Assembly: GCA_900538905.1 (NCBI GenBank) | Contig: UPZS01000016.1 | Coordinates: 1-40,769, forward strand | Direction of reading: 5' to 3' | From: an uncultured Sutterella sp. | Lineage (GTDB): Bacteria > Pseudomonadota > Gammaproteobacteria > Burkholderiales > Burkholderiaceae_F | DNA: 40,769 bases | Part shown: one piece after another, positions 26,914 to 34,467 of the stretch | Layout: each line of letters begins with the position of its first letter | How positions within the stretch are numbered: position 1 is the stretch's first letter | Notes under the pieces: model-generated | Database searches by the model: none | What the model was told of the DNA's origin: nothing | What the model saw: only the letters and a program-made list of their open reading frames with translations | Position numbers and translations under genes: made by a program

Positions 26914-28176
26914 ATGGAAACCGTACAGCAAAGTTCAACCGTCGCCGCGCTTGACATCGGGTCGGAAAAGATTGCCGTGGCCGTGGCCGACGCTTCCGAG
27001 GGAGGAGAGTTAACGCTATTGGGCTTCGGCAAGGTGCCTTCGCTCGGTATTCAGCACGGCAGTGTGCAGGACGTGGAGCTTGCCGTGGAATCGATCCGTG
27101 CGGCCATAGCCGAAGCCGAACAAACATCGCGGCGCAAGGTGACCACGGTTTCGGTGGCCTTGACGGGCAAACATCTGCACAGCATCAATAAGGTAGGGCA
27201 ATTGGTGTTGCCCGACGCCGAAGTCGACAGCGCGGCCGTCAAGCGCGTCACGCGTTTGGCGATGGCCTTTGACCCCAAGGTAGAAGGGCAGAGTCAGGAT
27301 GATCGCCTGGTTTCGCACGTCGTCAAGGGCTATACGCTAGACAACGACGACGTGATGATCGATGATCCGATCGGCATGGTGGGAAGCGTCATCAAGGCGC
27401 ACGTGCATCTGGCGATCGGTTCGGACAGTGTTGTGCAAAATCTGGTGAAGTGCATCCGTCGTGCGGGACTGGATATCGAAGGTCTGGTACTGCAGCCCTG
27501 GGCAAGTGCCGCGGGTGTTCTCACGCCCACGGACAAAGAGCTCGGCGTCGTGGTGCTCGACATCGGCGCGGGCACCACGGACATCTCCTGTTGGGAAAAG
27601 GGGCAAGTGGAATTCACGGCTGTTGCGGCCATGGGCGGCAACACCATTCAGCGCGACATTGCGGCGGTGCTCGGCTGCAATATGAGCGACGCCGAAGATA
27701 TCAAGCTCACCTACGGACACTGGCCGTTGCGTCAGGAAGACGCTTATGAAACGGTACGTTACATGAGAGAGTCGACCGGCGAGCCCGATTCCTGCTCGTG
27801 CGAAAAAATTGTGATGACCGTTGAGTCGCGGCTCACGGAAATGTTTAAAGTTATTGCCCGCACGTATCTCAGTCCCGACGGTTGGAACTTGAGGGCTTCG
27901 GCGGGCATCGTTCTGACGGGCGGCGTGGCGCGTATGCCGGGGATTGCCGAACTGGCGCACCACATCCTGGGATTGCCCGTACGGGTGGGAATGCCGCTGA
28001 TGCAAAGCGATGCGAGCATCGGATTGGTGAGCCCGGAAGACGCCACTGTGGTGGGCGTACTCACCGAAACCGTGCGTCGACGCCGCTTGTCCGGTGCGGA
28101 AAAACGATCCGACGGAACGTTTTCGGGGTTGCTCGCGCAATTGAAACGCATTGTGTTCGGAGACTTCTCCGGCTAA
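26914..28176 (+). CDS. ftsA: Cell division protein FtsA
   Basis: FtsA is the actin-like ATPase that tethers FtsZ filaments to the membrane. The 420-residue protein shows the actin-fold motifs: phosphate-1 AALDIGSEKIAVAV (about 10-23), phosphate-2 VVLDIGAGTTDISCW (about 211-225) and adenosine motif IVLTGGVARMPGIAELA near residue 330. The C-terminal amphipathic membrane helix is visible in the last residues (SGLLAQLKRIVFGDFSG). The open frame extends 55 codons upstream into ftsQ, but ATG 26914 gives the family N-terminus. In most betaproteobacteria ftsZ follows at once; here it does not (mdaB-like gene after 23 bp). Confidence 0.97.
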   Translation: METVQQSSTVAALDIGSEKIAVAVADASEGGELTLLGFGKVPSLGIQHGSVQDVELAVESIRAAIAEAEQTSRRKVTTVSVALTGKHLHSINKVGQLVLPDAEVDSAAVKRVTRLAMAFDPKVEGQSQDDRLVSHVVKGYTLDNDDVMIDDPIGMVGSVIKAHVHLAIGSDSVVQNLVKCIRRAGLDIEGLVLQPWASAAGVLTPTDKELGVVVLDIGAGTTDISCWEKGQVEFTAVAAMGGNTIQRDIAAVLGCNMSDAEDIKLTYGHWPLRQEDAYETVRYMRESTGEPDSCSCEKIVMTVESRLTEMFKVIARTYLSPDGWNLRASAGIVLTGGVARMPGIAELAHHILGLPVRVGMPLMQSDASIGLVSPEDATVVGVLTETVRRRRLSGAEKRSDGTFSGLLAQLKRIVFGDFSG

Positions 28177-28199
28177 GAGAACAAAACAGGGAGCCAAAA

Positions 28200-28784
28200 A
28201 TGGCAAAAATTCTGATCGTTGACGGCGGCGTGCCGTTTCACGGTGTGGGCGGAACGCTCAATCACAGCTATGCGGAACTTGCGCAAAAAACGTTGACTGC
28301 CATGGGGCACGACGCGGTGATCACGCGCGTGGATGGGAAATGGCAGGCCGCGGAGGAAGCCGATAAGTTCAAGGCAGCCGATGCGGTGATTCTGACCTTT
28401 GCCGCTTGGTGGATGGGAACGCCTTGGCAAGTCAAGCAATATATCGACGAAGTGTTTTGCGCCGGTCTTTCCGTGGGCGGCGACGGACGCACCCGTACCG
28501 ATCCAGCGCATAACTACGGTCGCGGCGGTGTGCTCACCGACAAGAAGTACATGCTTTCCATCACGTGGAATGCGCCGTTAAACGCTTTTGTCGATCCCAA
28601 GGAATTTTTCGGTGGCGTCGGCATTGATGCCGTGTTGCTCCCCGTGCACAAGGCTTTCCAGTTCATCGGCATGAAGAATATCGGTAAGACCTTCATGGCC
28701 AACGACGTGATCAAGAATCCGACGCACGCAGAAGACTTCGCCCGTTTTGAAGCCACGTTGAAGGAAAACTTCGCCGCACTCTGA
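28200..28784 (+). CDS. mdaB: MdaB-like NAD(P)H:quinone oxidoreductase
   Basis: The 194-residue flavodoxin-fold protein closely follows E. coli MdaB, an FAD-containing two-electron quinone reductase that limits oxidative damage. Shared blocks are the N-terminal KILIVDGG, the FAD-site AAWWMGTPWQVKQYIDEVF (about 76-94), DGRTRTDPAHNYGRGG (about 102-117), KKYMLSITWNAPLNAF (about 121-136) and FMANDVIKNP near the end. The start ATG 28200 follows GGGAGCC. It sits 23 bp after ftsA on the same strand, in the position normally held by ftsZ, so it is probably read from the dcw transcript. A strong hairpin follows its stop. Confidence 0.9.
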   Translation: MAKILIVDGGVPFHGVGGTLNHSYAELAQKTLTAMGHDAVITRVDGKWQAAEEADKFKAADAVILTFAAWWMGTPWQVKQYIDEVFCAGLSVGGDGRTRTDPAHNYGRGGVLTDKKYMLSITWNAPLNAFVDPKEFFGGVGIDAVLLPVHKAFQFIGMKNIGKTFMANDVIKNPTHAEDFARFEATLKENFAAL

Positions 28785-28817
28785 AGGCGTACCCGATCGT
28801 TTTTTATTCTGAAAAGA

Positions 28818-28850
28818 GCTGCAGAATTTTTCAGTGTTCTGCAGCCTTTT
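28818..28850 (+). terminator. Rho-independent terminator after mdaB
   Basis: GCTGCAGAA (28818-28826) pairs perfectly with TTCTGCAGC (28837-28845) around a ten-base loop, followed by CTTTT. It lies 34 bp after the mdaB stop and is the first clear terminator downstream of mraZ, so it plausibly ends the whole dcw-mdaB transcript. Confidence 0.75.
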
Positions 28851-28881
28851 CGCGTCTATTGAACAGCAATTTTTGTTAATT

Positions 28882-30114
28882 ATGTCGACACCGGTCTTGC
28901 ACAAAACGGGCTTTCGCGCCTGGCTTCCGATCATTGCGCTTGCCTTTGCCGCCTTTGTTTTCAACACGAGCGAATTCCTGCCCGTGGGGTTACTCCCCGA
29001 CATTGCCAAGAGTCTCCATGAGACCGTGCCCTTTACCGGACTTATTTTGACGGGTTACGCGTTTGTGGTGGCCGTCATGTCGCTGCCGCTCACAATCGTT
29101 ACGGCTCGATTTGAACGGCGCAAACTGCTGTTGGTTTTGCTCTTTGTCTTTTCGCTTTGTCACTTCGTGGTGCCCTGGGTCGAGAGCTTTGAAACACTTT
29201 TTGCCGCCCGTGTCGGCGTGGCGCTCACGCACTCGATCTTCTGGTCGATCATGACGCCGCTTGCCGCCCGTGTGGCTCCGCACGGCAAGCGTGCCGTTGG
29301 GTTGGCCGCCGTGATGGGCGGCACGATTGTGGCGACAGTGTTGGGTGTTCCGATCGGTACCAACCTTGGTCATCTCTTTGGATGGCATATGTCGTTTTTC
29401 ATTATCGGCATCGGCTCGGCCTTGGTGTTCGTGGCGATTTTCTTCGTGCTGCCGGTTTGTGAAGCCACACACGCAGGGTCGTTGAAGAGTCTGCCAGTGA
29501 TCTTGAAGCGCCCGGGTCTGCAGCAGCTCTATCTCCTGACGGTGGTGACGGTACTCGGGCAATTTACGGCCTATTCGTACCTCAACCCGATTTTGGCGAC
29601 TGCGGGCGGTTTGGACGAAGGCATGATCGTCACGATGCTTTTTGTCTTCGGCATTGCGGGCATCATCGGAACCGTCGTTGCCTCCAAAACGGTGGACAAG
29701 CATTGTGAGACGACGCTTCTGGGCGCCATGGTCATTGTTTGCGCGTCGTTGGCTTTGCTTGTTGTGAGTGCCGCCAATACGGTGAGCCTGACGGTGTTGA
29801 TCGTTTGCTGGGGCGCTGCGATGACGGCCGTTTGTTTGGCGTTTCAGACGGTGTTGCTCACGGTCGCTCCCGATGCGGCTGACGTGGCCGCATCTCTATA
29901 TTCGGGTATTTTCAATGTCGGCATTGGAGGAGGTGCTTTTATCGGCAGTCGTGTTTCTGAAGCGGCGGGATTCATGCCGGTGGCCTATGTCGGTGCGGCT
30001 ATCGTGGGCGTCTCGCTACTGAGTTTGCTTGTTGTAAAACTCAAAACAGGCAAGTGGCTGTTGGGCGAACAAACGGGACATAAAGTGGGTGAGCCGGTAC
30101 ACGAAAGTCATTGA
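28882..30114 (+). CDS. SotB-like MFS sugar/drug efflux transporter
   Basis: The 410-residue protein is a 12-helix major facilitator of the DHA1 group and aligns well with E. coli SotB (YdeA), an exporter of arabinose and IPTG. Shared landmarks are FAAFVFNTSEFLPVGLLPDIA (about 19-39), the motif-A-like RFERRKLLL (about 77-85), the SIFWSIMTPLAARVAP helix (about 115-130), the GSLKSLPVILKRP loop (about 199-211) and YSGIFNVGIGGGAFIGS (about 339-355). ATG 28882 is preferred; an in-frame GTG at 28834 would lie inside the terminator hairpin. No good ribosome site is seen. Substrate cannot be told from sequence. Confidence 0.85.
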   Translation: MSTPVLHKTGFRAWLPIIALAFAAFVFNTSEFLPVGLLPDIAKSLHETVPFTGLILTGYAFVVAVMSLPLTIVTARFERRKLLLVLLFVFSLCHFVVPWVESFETLFAARVGVALTHSIFWSIMTPLAARVAPHGKRAVGLAAVMGGTIVATVLGVPIGTNLGHLFGWHMSFFIIGIGSALVFVAIFFVLPVCEATHAGSLKSLPVILKRPGLQQLYLLTVVTVLGQFTAYSYLNPILATAGGLDEGMIVTMLFVFGIAGIIGTVVASKTVDKHCETTLLGAMVIVCASLALLVVSAANTVSLTVLIVCWGAAMTAVCLAFQTVLLTVAPDAADVAASLYSGIFNVGIGGGAFIGSRVSEAAGFMPVAYVGAAIVGVSLLSLLVVKLKTGKWLLGEQTGHKVGEPVHESH

Positions 30115-30137
30115 TGTAAAAGCAGTATTTCAAAAAA

Positions 30138-30180
30138 ATACCCGTTTCGGTATAATATGAGAATATACTGAATCGGGTAT
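30138..30180 (+). promoter_or_regulatory. hipBA promoter and operator
   Basis: ATACCCGTTTCGGTATA (30138-30154) and TATACTGAATCGGGTAT (30164-30180) form a 17-bp inverted repeat with two mismatches and a nine-base spacer. Each arm is itself a short dyad, TACC-N6-GGTA (30139-30152) and TACT-N6-GGTA (30166-30179), centres 27 bp apart. A perfect -10, TATAAT (30151-30156), lies at the inner edge of the left arm. This is the expected layout for autorepression by HipB, whose E. coli sites are TATCC-N8-GGATA. Confidence 0.75.
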
Positions 30181-30188
30181 CTTTTTCC

Positions 30189-30458
30189 ATGGAAATTTCC
30201 ACCAGAACAACAATGATGCTACGCACTCCGCCGGCAGTCTCGGTGTGGCTCAAAGCCAAACGGCGAGAGAGAGGCATGACGCAAAACGAGCTTGCGCAAA
30301 AAGCGGGCGTGACGCAGCGGCTGGTGTCGGACTTTGAGCGCGGCAAGGTTGATATTCGGGTCGACACTCTTTGTCGACTCTTTATTGCGCTGGATCTGTG
30401 TCTGTCGGGTATTGATGAGCGTTTGGCGCGCGAAAACGAAGAGGCTCCGGAATGGTAG
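30189..30458 (+). CDS. hipB: HipB-like antitoxin, XRE-type repressor
   Basis: The 89-residue protein is the antitoxin of a HipBA pair. It carries an XRE/Cro helix-turn-helix (about residues 17-73): VWLKAKRRERGMTQNELAQKAGVTQRLVSDFERGKVDI. It should bind HipA and repress the operon through the palindrome at 30138-30180. ATG 30189 lacks a Shine-Dalgarno sequence; tandem ATGs at 30213 and 30216 would also leave the DNA-binding domain intact. It overlaps hipA by seven bases, so the two are translationally coupled. Confidence 0.9.
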   Translation: MEISTRTTMMLRTPPAVSVWLKAKRRERGMTQNELAQKAGVTQRLVSDFERGKVDIRVDTLCRLFIALDLCLSGIDERLARENEEAPEW

Positions 30459-31777
30459 AAGTTCTCTATGCATACATGAACGGTCGTTTTGTTGGGGAGC
30501 TGCGTCGGGAATCCGACGGAGAACTTTCCTTCATTTATGAAGATTCATGGATTGAAGCCGCCGAAGTGCATCGTTCTTTGTCGCTTTCCATACGCTTGCA
30601 GAACAAAGAGCACCGAGGCGAGTCGGTCAGAAACTTCTTTGTCAATTTGCTTCCGGACAACCCGAATGTTGTGGCGGCGATTGCCAACCGTTTAGAACTC
30701 CGCTCGACGGATGTCTTCGATGTTCTGAGAGCCGTTGGTGGAGACTGTGTTGGCGCGCTGGAGTTGTTGCCGAAACAAAGATCGCTCTCATTTGCCGAGA
30801 GGTACAGCTATTGTGTCTTGTCCGATTCCGAGATCGAAGAGTTGCTTGGTCAGCTCAACGCTTTGCCGCTCGGAATGAGCGAACGAGAAGACTTCCGTTT
30901 GTCGATTGCGGGTGCTCAGCAGAAAACGGCGCTCACCAAATTGCCTGGTGTCGGTTGGGTGCTCCCGAGCGGAACCATGCCGACCACACATATTTTCAAG
31001 ACACCGATCGGCAGTCTGTTGGCCAACAGCATTCATTTTGACGAGAGTTGCGAAAACGAATGGTTGTGTCTGGAAATTGCGCGCGCCTTCGGTCTGTCCG
31101 CGGCAAACGCGGAAATTTTGACTTTCGGTTGTCGAAAAGCGATTGTAGTTGCGCGTTTCGACCGAGCGATATCGCGCCGTCAAAACAATCACCTACTGAG
31201 AATTCCGACGGAAGACTTTTGTCAGGTAATGGGCCTTCCGCCAGAGAAGAAGTACGAAGCCGATGGCGGCCCGGGCATCAAGGACATCATGGACGTTCTC
31301 AAATGGAGTGCGGATGCTGACGGTGACCGACGGCGGTTTATGGCGGCGCAGGTGCTTCTTTGGCTACTTGATTCAACCGATGGCCACGCCAAGAATTACT
31401 CGGTTTTCTTGGAAGCGAAAGATCAGTTCCGACTGACTCCACTTTATGACATTCTGTCTGCTGCGCCGCTTGCCGCAGCCGGAGAACTGTCGTCTCGACG
31501 CTTGAAACTTGCGATGGGATTGACCGGAAAGAATCGGCACTACCGAACAGCGGATATTGAGCCGCGGCACTTTTTGAGTACGGCGGCGGCAGCCGACTAT
31601 CCGCAGGCGCAGATGCTCGCTGTGATGGAGCATTTTGCGCGCTTCACTCCCGAGGTCATAGCCAAAGTCAGAGCAAAGCTGCCGAGTGGTTTCCCCGAAA
31701 CGACCTCGGCTCCCATTTTCGAGGTTCTGCAAAAGCGCGCAGCCAAGATCGCCGCCTTTTTGCAAACGCGCTCCTGA
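30452..31777 (+). CDS. hipA: HipA-like serine/threonine kinase toxin
   Basis: The 441-residue protein is a full-length HipA, a kinase toxin that in E. coli phosphorylates glutamyl-tRNA synthetase and induces growth arrest. Kinase features appear complete and fall almost at E. coli numbering: the phosphorylatable Ser151 in the loop SIAGAQQKTAL, catalytic Asp310 in the motif DGHAKN (310-315, with Asn315), and metal-binding Asp333 in LYDILSA. The N-terminal subdomain (HRSLSLSIRLQ, then FFVNLLPDN) is also conserved. No frameshift or missing active-site residue is seen, so it should be active. The target tRNA synthetase in this host is unknown. It converges on the uvrA-like gene with 8 bp between them. 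Confidence 0.93.
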   Translation: MVEVLYAYMNGRFVGELRRESDGELSFIYEDSWIEAAEVHRSLSLSIRLQNKEHRGESVRNFFVNLLPDNPNVVAAIANRLELRSTDVFDVLRAVGGDCVGALELLPKQRSLSFAERYSYCVLSDSEIEELLGQLNALPLGMSEREDFRLSIAGAQQKTALTKLPGVGWVLPSGTMPTTHIFKTPIGSLLANSIHFDESCENEWLCLEIARAFGLSAANAEILTFGCRKAIVVARFDRAISRRQNNHLLRIPTEDFCQVMGLPPEKKYEADGGPGIKDIMDVLKWSADADGDRRRFMAAQVLLWLLDSTDGHAKNYSVFLEAKDQFRLTPLYDILSAAPLAAAGELSSRRLKLAMGLTGKNRHYRTADIEPRHFLSTAAAADYPQAQMLAVMEHFARFTPEVIAKVRAKLPSGFPETTSAPIFEVLQKRAAKIAAFLQTRS

Positions 31778-31785
31778 CGGAACGG

Positions 31786-34266
31786 TCAGAGGTATCTCCC
31801 CGTGCGGCTTTCCGGGCAATTTCTGACGTCAGACACGGAACCGGCCGCCACGACGCGCCCGCCCGCTTCGCCGCCCTCGGGCCCCATGTCGATGATCCAG
31901 TCGGCATTGCGGATAACGTCCAAGTCGTGCTCGATCACCACCACCGTCGCCCCGTTTTCAATCAAGCGGTTGATGACCCGGAGCAATGTTTCAACGTCAA
32001 GCGGGTGCAGTCCGATCGTGGGTTCGTCAAAGACGAAGACCGTATCGCTCTGAGCGCGCGTCATTTCGCCCGCAAGCTTTAAGCGCTGCGCTTCGCCGCC
32101 TGAAAGGTTCGGCGTGGCTTCTCCGAGTGTCAAATACCCGAGACCGAGAGAAGCCAGTGTCTCAAGGCGTCGGCAGACGGTGGTGAGTCCCGCGCAGGCG
32201 TGCAGCGCCGTATTGATGTCCATTGCCATCAGCTGTGGCAGCGTATGAAGTTCTCCGTTTTTGTTTTCGAACTCCACACGGTGTGCTAACAGGCTGTAGC
32301 GGCTGCCGCGGCAATCCGGACAATCGATGTTGACGTCGGGCAGAAATTGAACGTCCAGATTGACTTCCCCTGTGCCGTCGCAGGTCGAGCAGCGCAGTTT
32401 GCCGGTGTTGTAAGAAAAATCGCCCGCCTTAAATCCTTGGTCTTTGGCGTCCTGCGTTTTGGCAAAAACTTTGCGCAGCTCATCGTGTACGTTGGCATAG
32501 GTGGCGACGGTTGAGCGCACATTGATGCCGATCGGAGAGGCATCGATGAGCTTGACCGCGGCAATGCCCGGAGCCTCAATGCTTTTGACGTGCTCGGGTA
32601 ACGCACGATTGTTGACGAGCGACGAAAGTGCAGGCACCAGGCTTTCGAGAACCAGTGTGGTTTTGCCGGAACCGGAAACGCCGGTGACCACGGTAAGCCG
32701 CCCTTTAGGAATACGTACGTGCAGAGGCTTGACCGTGTGAATCGTTTTGGTCTTGAGGTCAATGGTTCCAAGTGAAAAGGCATCGGATTCCGAGACTGGG
32801 GTACGAACGGAAACGGTTTTTCCCGCCAGGAACGGTCCGATGAAAGAAGCCGGATCATGCGCAAGTTTCTCTACGCTGCCTTGTGTGATGAGGCGGCCGC
32901 CTGCAGCACCCGCGCCCGGTCCCATTTCGATCAAATGATCGGCTGCGGAGAGTATTTGCACGTCATGATCGACAAAGACAACCGAGTTGCCGTCGGCGAC
33001 CAGATCTTTCATCACGGCCAGAAGCCCCTCAATGTTGCTCGGGTGCAGACCGATGGAGGGTTCGTCCAGAACATAGAGGACACCGGTCGTGCGGTTGCGT
33101 ACAGCGCGCGCCAATTGCATGCGCTGACGTTCGCCCGTTGAAAGGGTGGAGGCTGCGCGATCCAAAGACAAATAACTCAAACCCAGGTCACACAAGCGTT
33201 TGGCATTTTCCAAAAACGACTCGCAGATACTCTGCGCCATCGGTTGCATTTCGTCGGGGACGGAAGCGGGAACGGTTTTTACCCATTCGATGAGTTCGGA
33301 TAAGGGTTTACAGCAGGCCAGTGCAAGGTTGATGCCGTTGAGAATCGGCGCGCGGGCTTTTTCCGAGAGACGCGTACCGCCGCAGTCCGGACAGGCGTCT
33401 TCTTTGAGAAATTTCGCCACGCGTTTCATGCCGGACTCGTCCTTGACTTTGGCGAGTGCATTTTCAACGGTGTAGACCGCGTTGAAGTACGTGAAGTCAA
33501 GTTCGACTGGATTGGAATTCTTGCCGCCTTTGTAGAGGATGTGCTTTTTCTCAGCAGGCCCCTCAAAGACGATTTTCTTTTCCTTGTCGGTCAGATCCTT
33601 GAATGGCACATTCGTGCGCACGCCCATTTCGCGGCAAACGTCGACCATGAGCGACCACATGAGTGAACCCCAAACGACAACGGCGCCTTCTTCAATGGTG
33701 AGGTTCTCGTCCGGAACCAATGTGCTGCGATCCACCGTACGTACAATGCCGGTACCGCTGCAGGAAGGACAGGCGCCGGCTCCGTTAAACGACAGGTCTT
33801 CGGCCGAAGGTCCGTAAAAGCGTGCTCCGCAGGTCGGGCAGACGAGTTCTTTTTCAGCGGCCACCATAAGGGAGGGCGGCACATGGTGACCGTTGGGACA
33901 AACGTGGCTTGCCAAGCGTGAGAACATCAGGCGCAGGCTGTTGAGCAATTCCGTCGAGGTGCCGAACGTGCTGCGGATGCCGGCAATGCCGGGACGCTGA
34001 CGCAAGGCCAAGGCGGCAGGCACATGCAACACTTCATCGACGGTCGCTTTGGACGCCATCGTCATGCGGCGCCGCGTGTAGGTTGAGAGCGAATCGAGAT
34101 AACGACGCGAACCTTCGGCATAGAGGACACCCAGCGCCAACGACGACTTGCCGGAACCCGAGACGCCTGCGATGCCGACGATTTGGTGCAATGGCACCGA
34201 CACGTTGATGTCTTTGAGATTGTGGACGCGTGCGCCGCGGATGTCGATCGTTTGAATGTTGGCCAT
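31786..34266 (-). CDS. UvrA-like ATPase without UvrB-binding domain (class II, UvrA2-like)
   Basis: The 826-residue protein has the tandem ABC-ATPase design of UvrA: Walker A GVSGSGKS (34-41) and GVSGSGKT (529-536), signatures LSTGE (375-379) and LSGGE (721-725), and Walker B segments VLYVLDEP and VFVFDEP. Two zinc modules CX2C-X19-CX2C are intact (Cys143/146/166/169 and Cys626/629/649/652). In housekeeping UvrA (about 940 residues) the first zinc module begins near residue 253; here it begins at 143, so the roughly 110-residue UvrB-binding region is absent, as in Deinococcus UvrA2. A role in tolerance of DNA-binding drugs or in damage sensing is likelier than canonical excision (inference). 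The first signature reads STGE instead of SGGE. ATG 34266 has a weak ribosome site. Confidence 0.88.
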   Translation of the reverse strand: MANIQTIDIRGARVHNLKDINVSVPLHQIVGIAGVSGSGKSSLALGVLYAEGSRRYLDSLSTYTRRRMTMASKATVDEVLHVPAALALRQRPGIAGIRSTFGTSTELLNSLRLMFSRLASHVCPNGHHVPPSLMVAAEKELVCPTCGARFYGPSAEDLSFNGAGACPSCSGTGIVRTVDRSTLVPDENLTIEEGAVVVWGSLMWSLMVDVCREMGVRTNVPFKDLTDKEKKIVFEGPAEKKHILYKGGKNSNPVELDFTYFNAVYTVENALAKVKDESGMKRVAKFLKEDACPDCGGTRLSEKARAPILNGINLALACCKPLSELIEWVKTVPASVPDEMQPMAQSICESFLENAKRLCDLGLSYLSLDRAASTLSTGERQRMQLARAVRNRTTGVLYVLDEPSIGLHPSNIEGLLAVMKDLVADGNSVVFVDHDVQILSAADHLIEMGPGAGAAGGRLITQGSVEKLAHDPASFIGPFLAGKTVSVRTPVSESDAFSLGTIDLKTKTIHTVKPLHVRIPKGRLTVVTGVSGSGKTTLVLESLVPALSSLVNNRALPEHVKSIEAPGIAAVKLIDASPIGINVRSTVATYANVHDELRKVFAKTQDAKDQGFKAGDFSYNTGKLRCSTCDGTGEVNLDVQFLPDVNIDCPDCRGSRYSLLAHRVEFENKNGELHTLPQLMAMDINTALHACAGLTTVCRRLETLASLGLGYLTLGEATPNLSGGEAQRLKLAGEMTRAQSDTVFVFDEPTIGLHPLDVETLLRVINRLIENGATVVVIEHDLDVIRNADWIIDMGPEGGEAGGRVVAAGSVSDVRNCPESRTGRYL

Positions 34267-34349
34267 GTTGTTGCTTTGTTCGGAATGGGACTCAGATAAG
34301 TCGTGGCATTGCTACTTTATCGCGCGCTGTGGCGAAATGGCATTTTTGC

Positions 34350-34424
34350 GGAAAAATGTGTTTTCAAAGCGTGGATTTTCGCGGAAAAATGCGTGAAAAG
34401 CGTGCGAAAAATCCTGGAAAAATG
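34350..34424. repeat. Three GGAAAAATG repeats at exact 33-bp spacing
   Basis: GGAAAAATG occurs at 34350-34358, 34383-34391 and 34416-34424, each start 33 bp after the last (about three helical turns). AAAGCGTG also recurs in the first two units, so this is a degenerate 33-bp tandem repeat. It lies between the divergent uvrA-like and AAA/DUF4143 genes and ends just before the putative promoter of the latter, which fits cooperative binding sites for a regulator. Confidence 0.55.
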
Positions 34425-34436
34425 TGGAAAACAAAG

Positions 34437-34460
34437 TAAAATTCCTTGAAAATCAAGGAG
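34437..34460 (+). promoter_or_regulatory. Putative -10 and ribosome-site hairpin of the AAA/DUF4143 gene
   Basis: TAAAAT (34437-34442) is a plausible -10 element; the -35 (CTGGAA, 34414-34419) is weak. CCTTGA (34444-34449) pairs with TCAAGG (34453-34458), and the second arm overlaps the AAGGAG ribosome site (34455-34460) that lies seven bases before the ATG at 34468. A stem this short with a three-base loop may only weakly mask the site. Confidence 0.35.
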
Positions 34461-34467
34461 AAATGCG

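Noticed and set aside
15583..28176. Frameshifts or broken genes within the dcw cluster
   Set aside because: All Mur, Mra and Fts genes keep full length and key motifs; no interruption was found.
31774..31789. CTGAC/GTCAG hairpin between hipA and the uvrA-like gene as a bidirectional terminator
   Set aside because: Five base pairs without a T-run on either strand are too weak, although two convergent genes end here.
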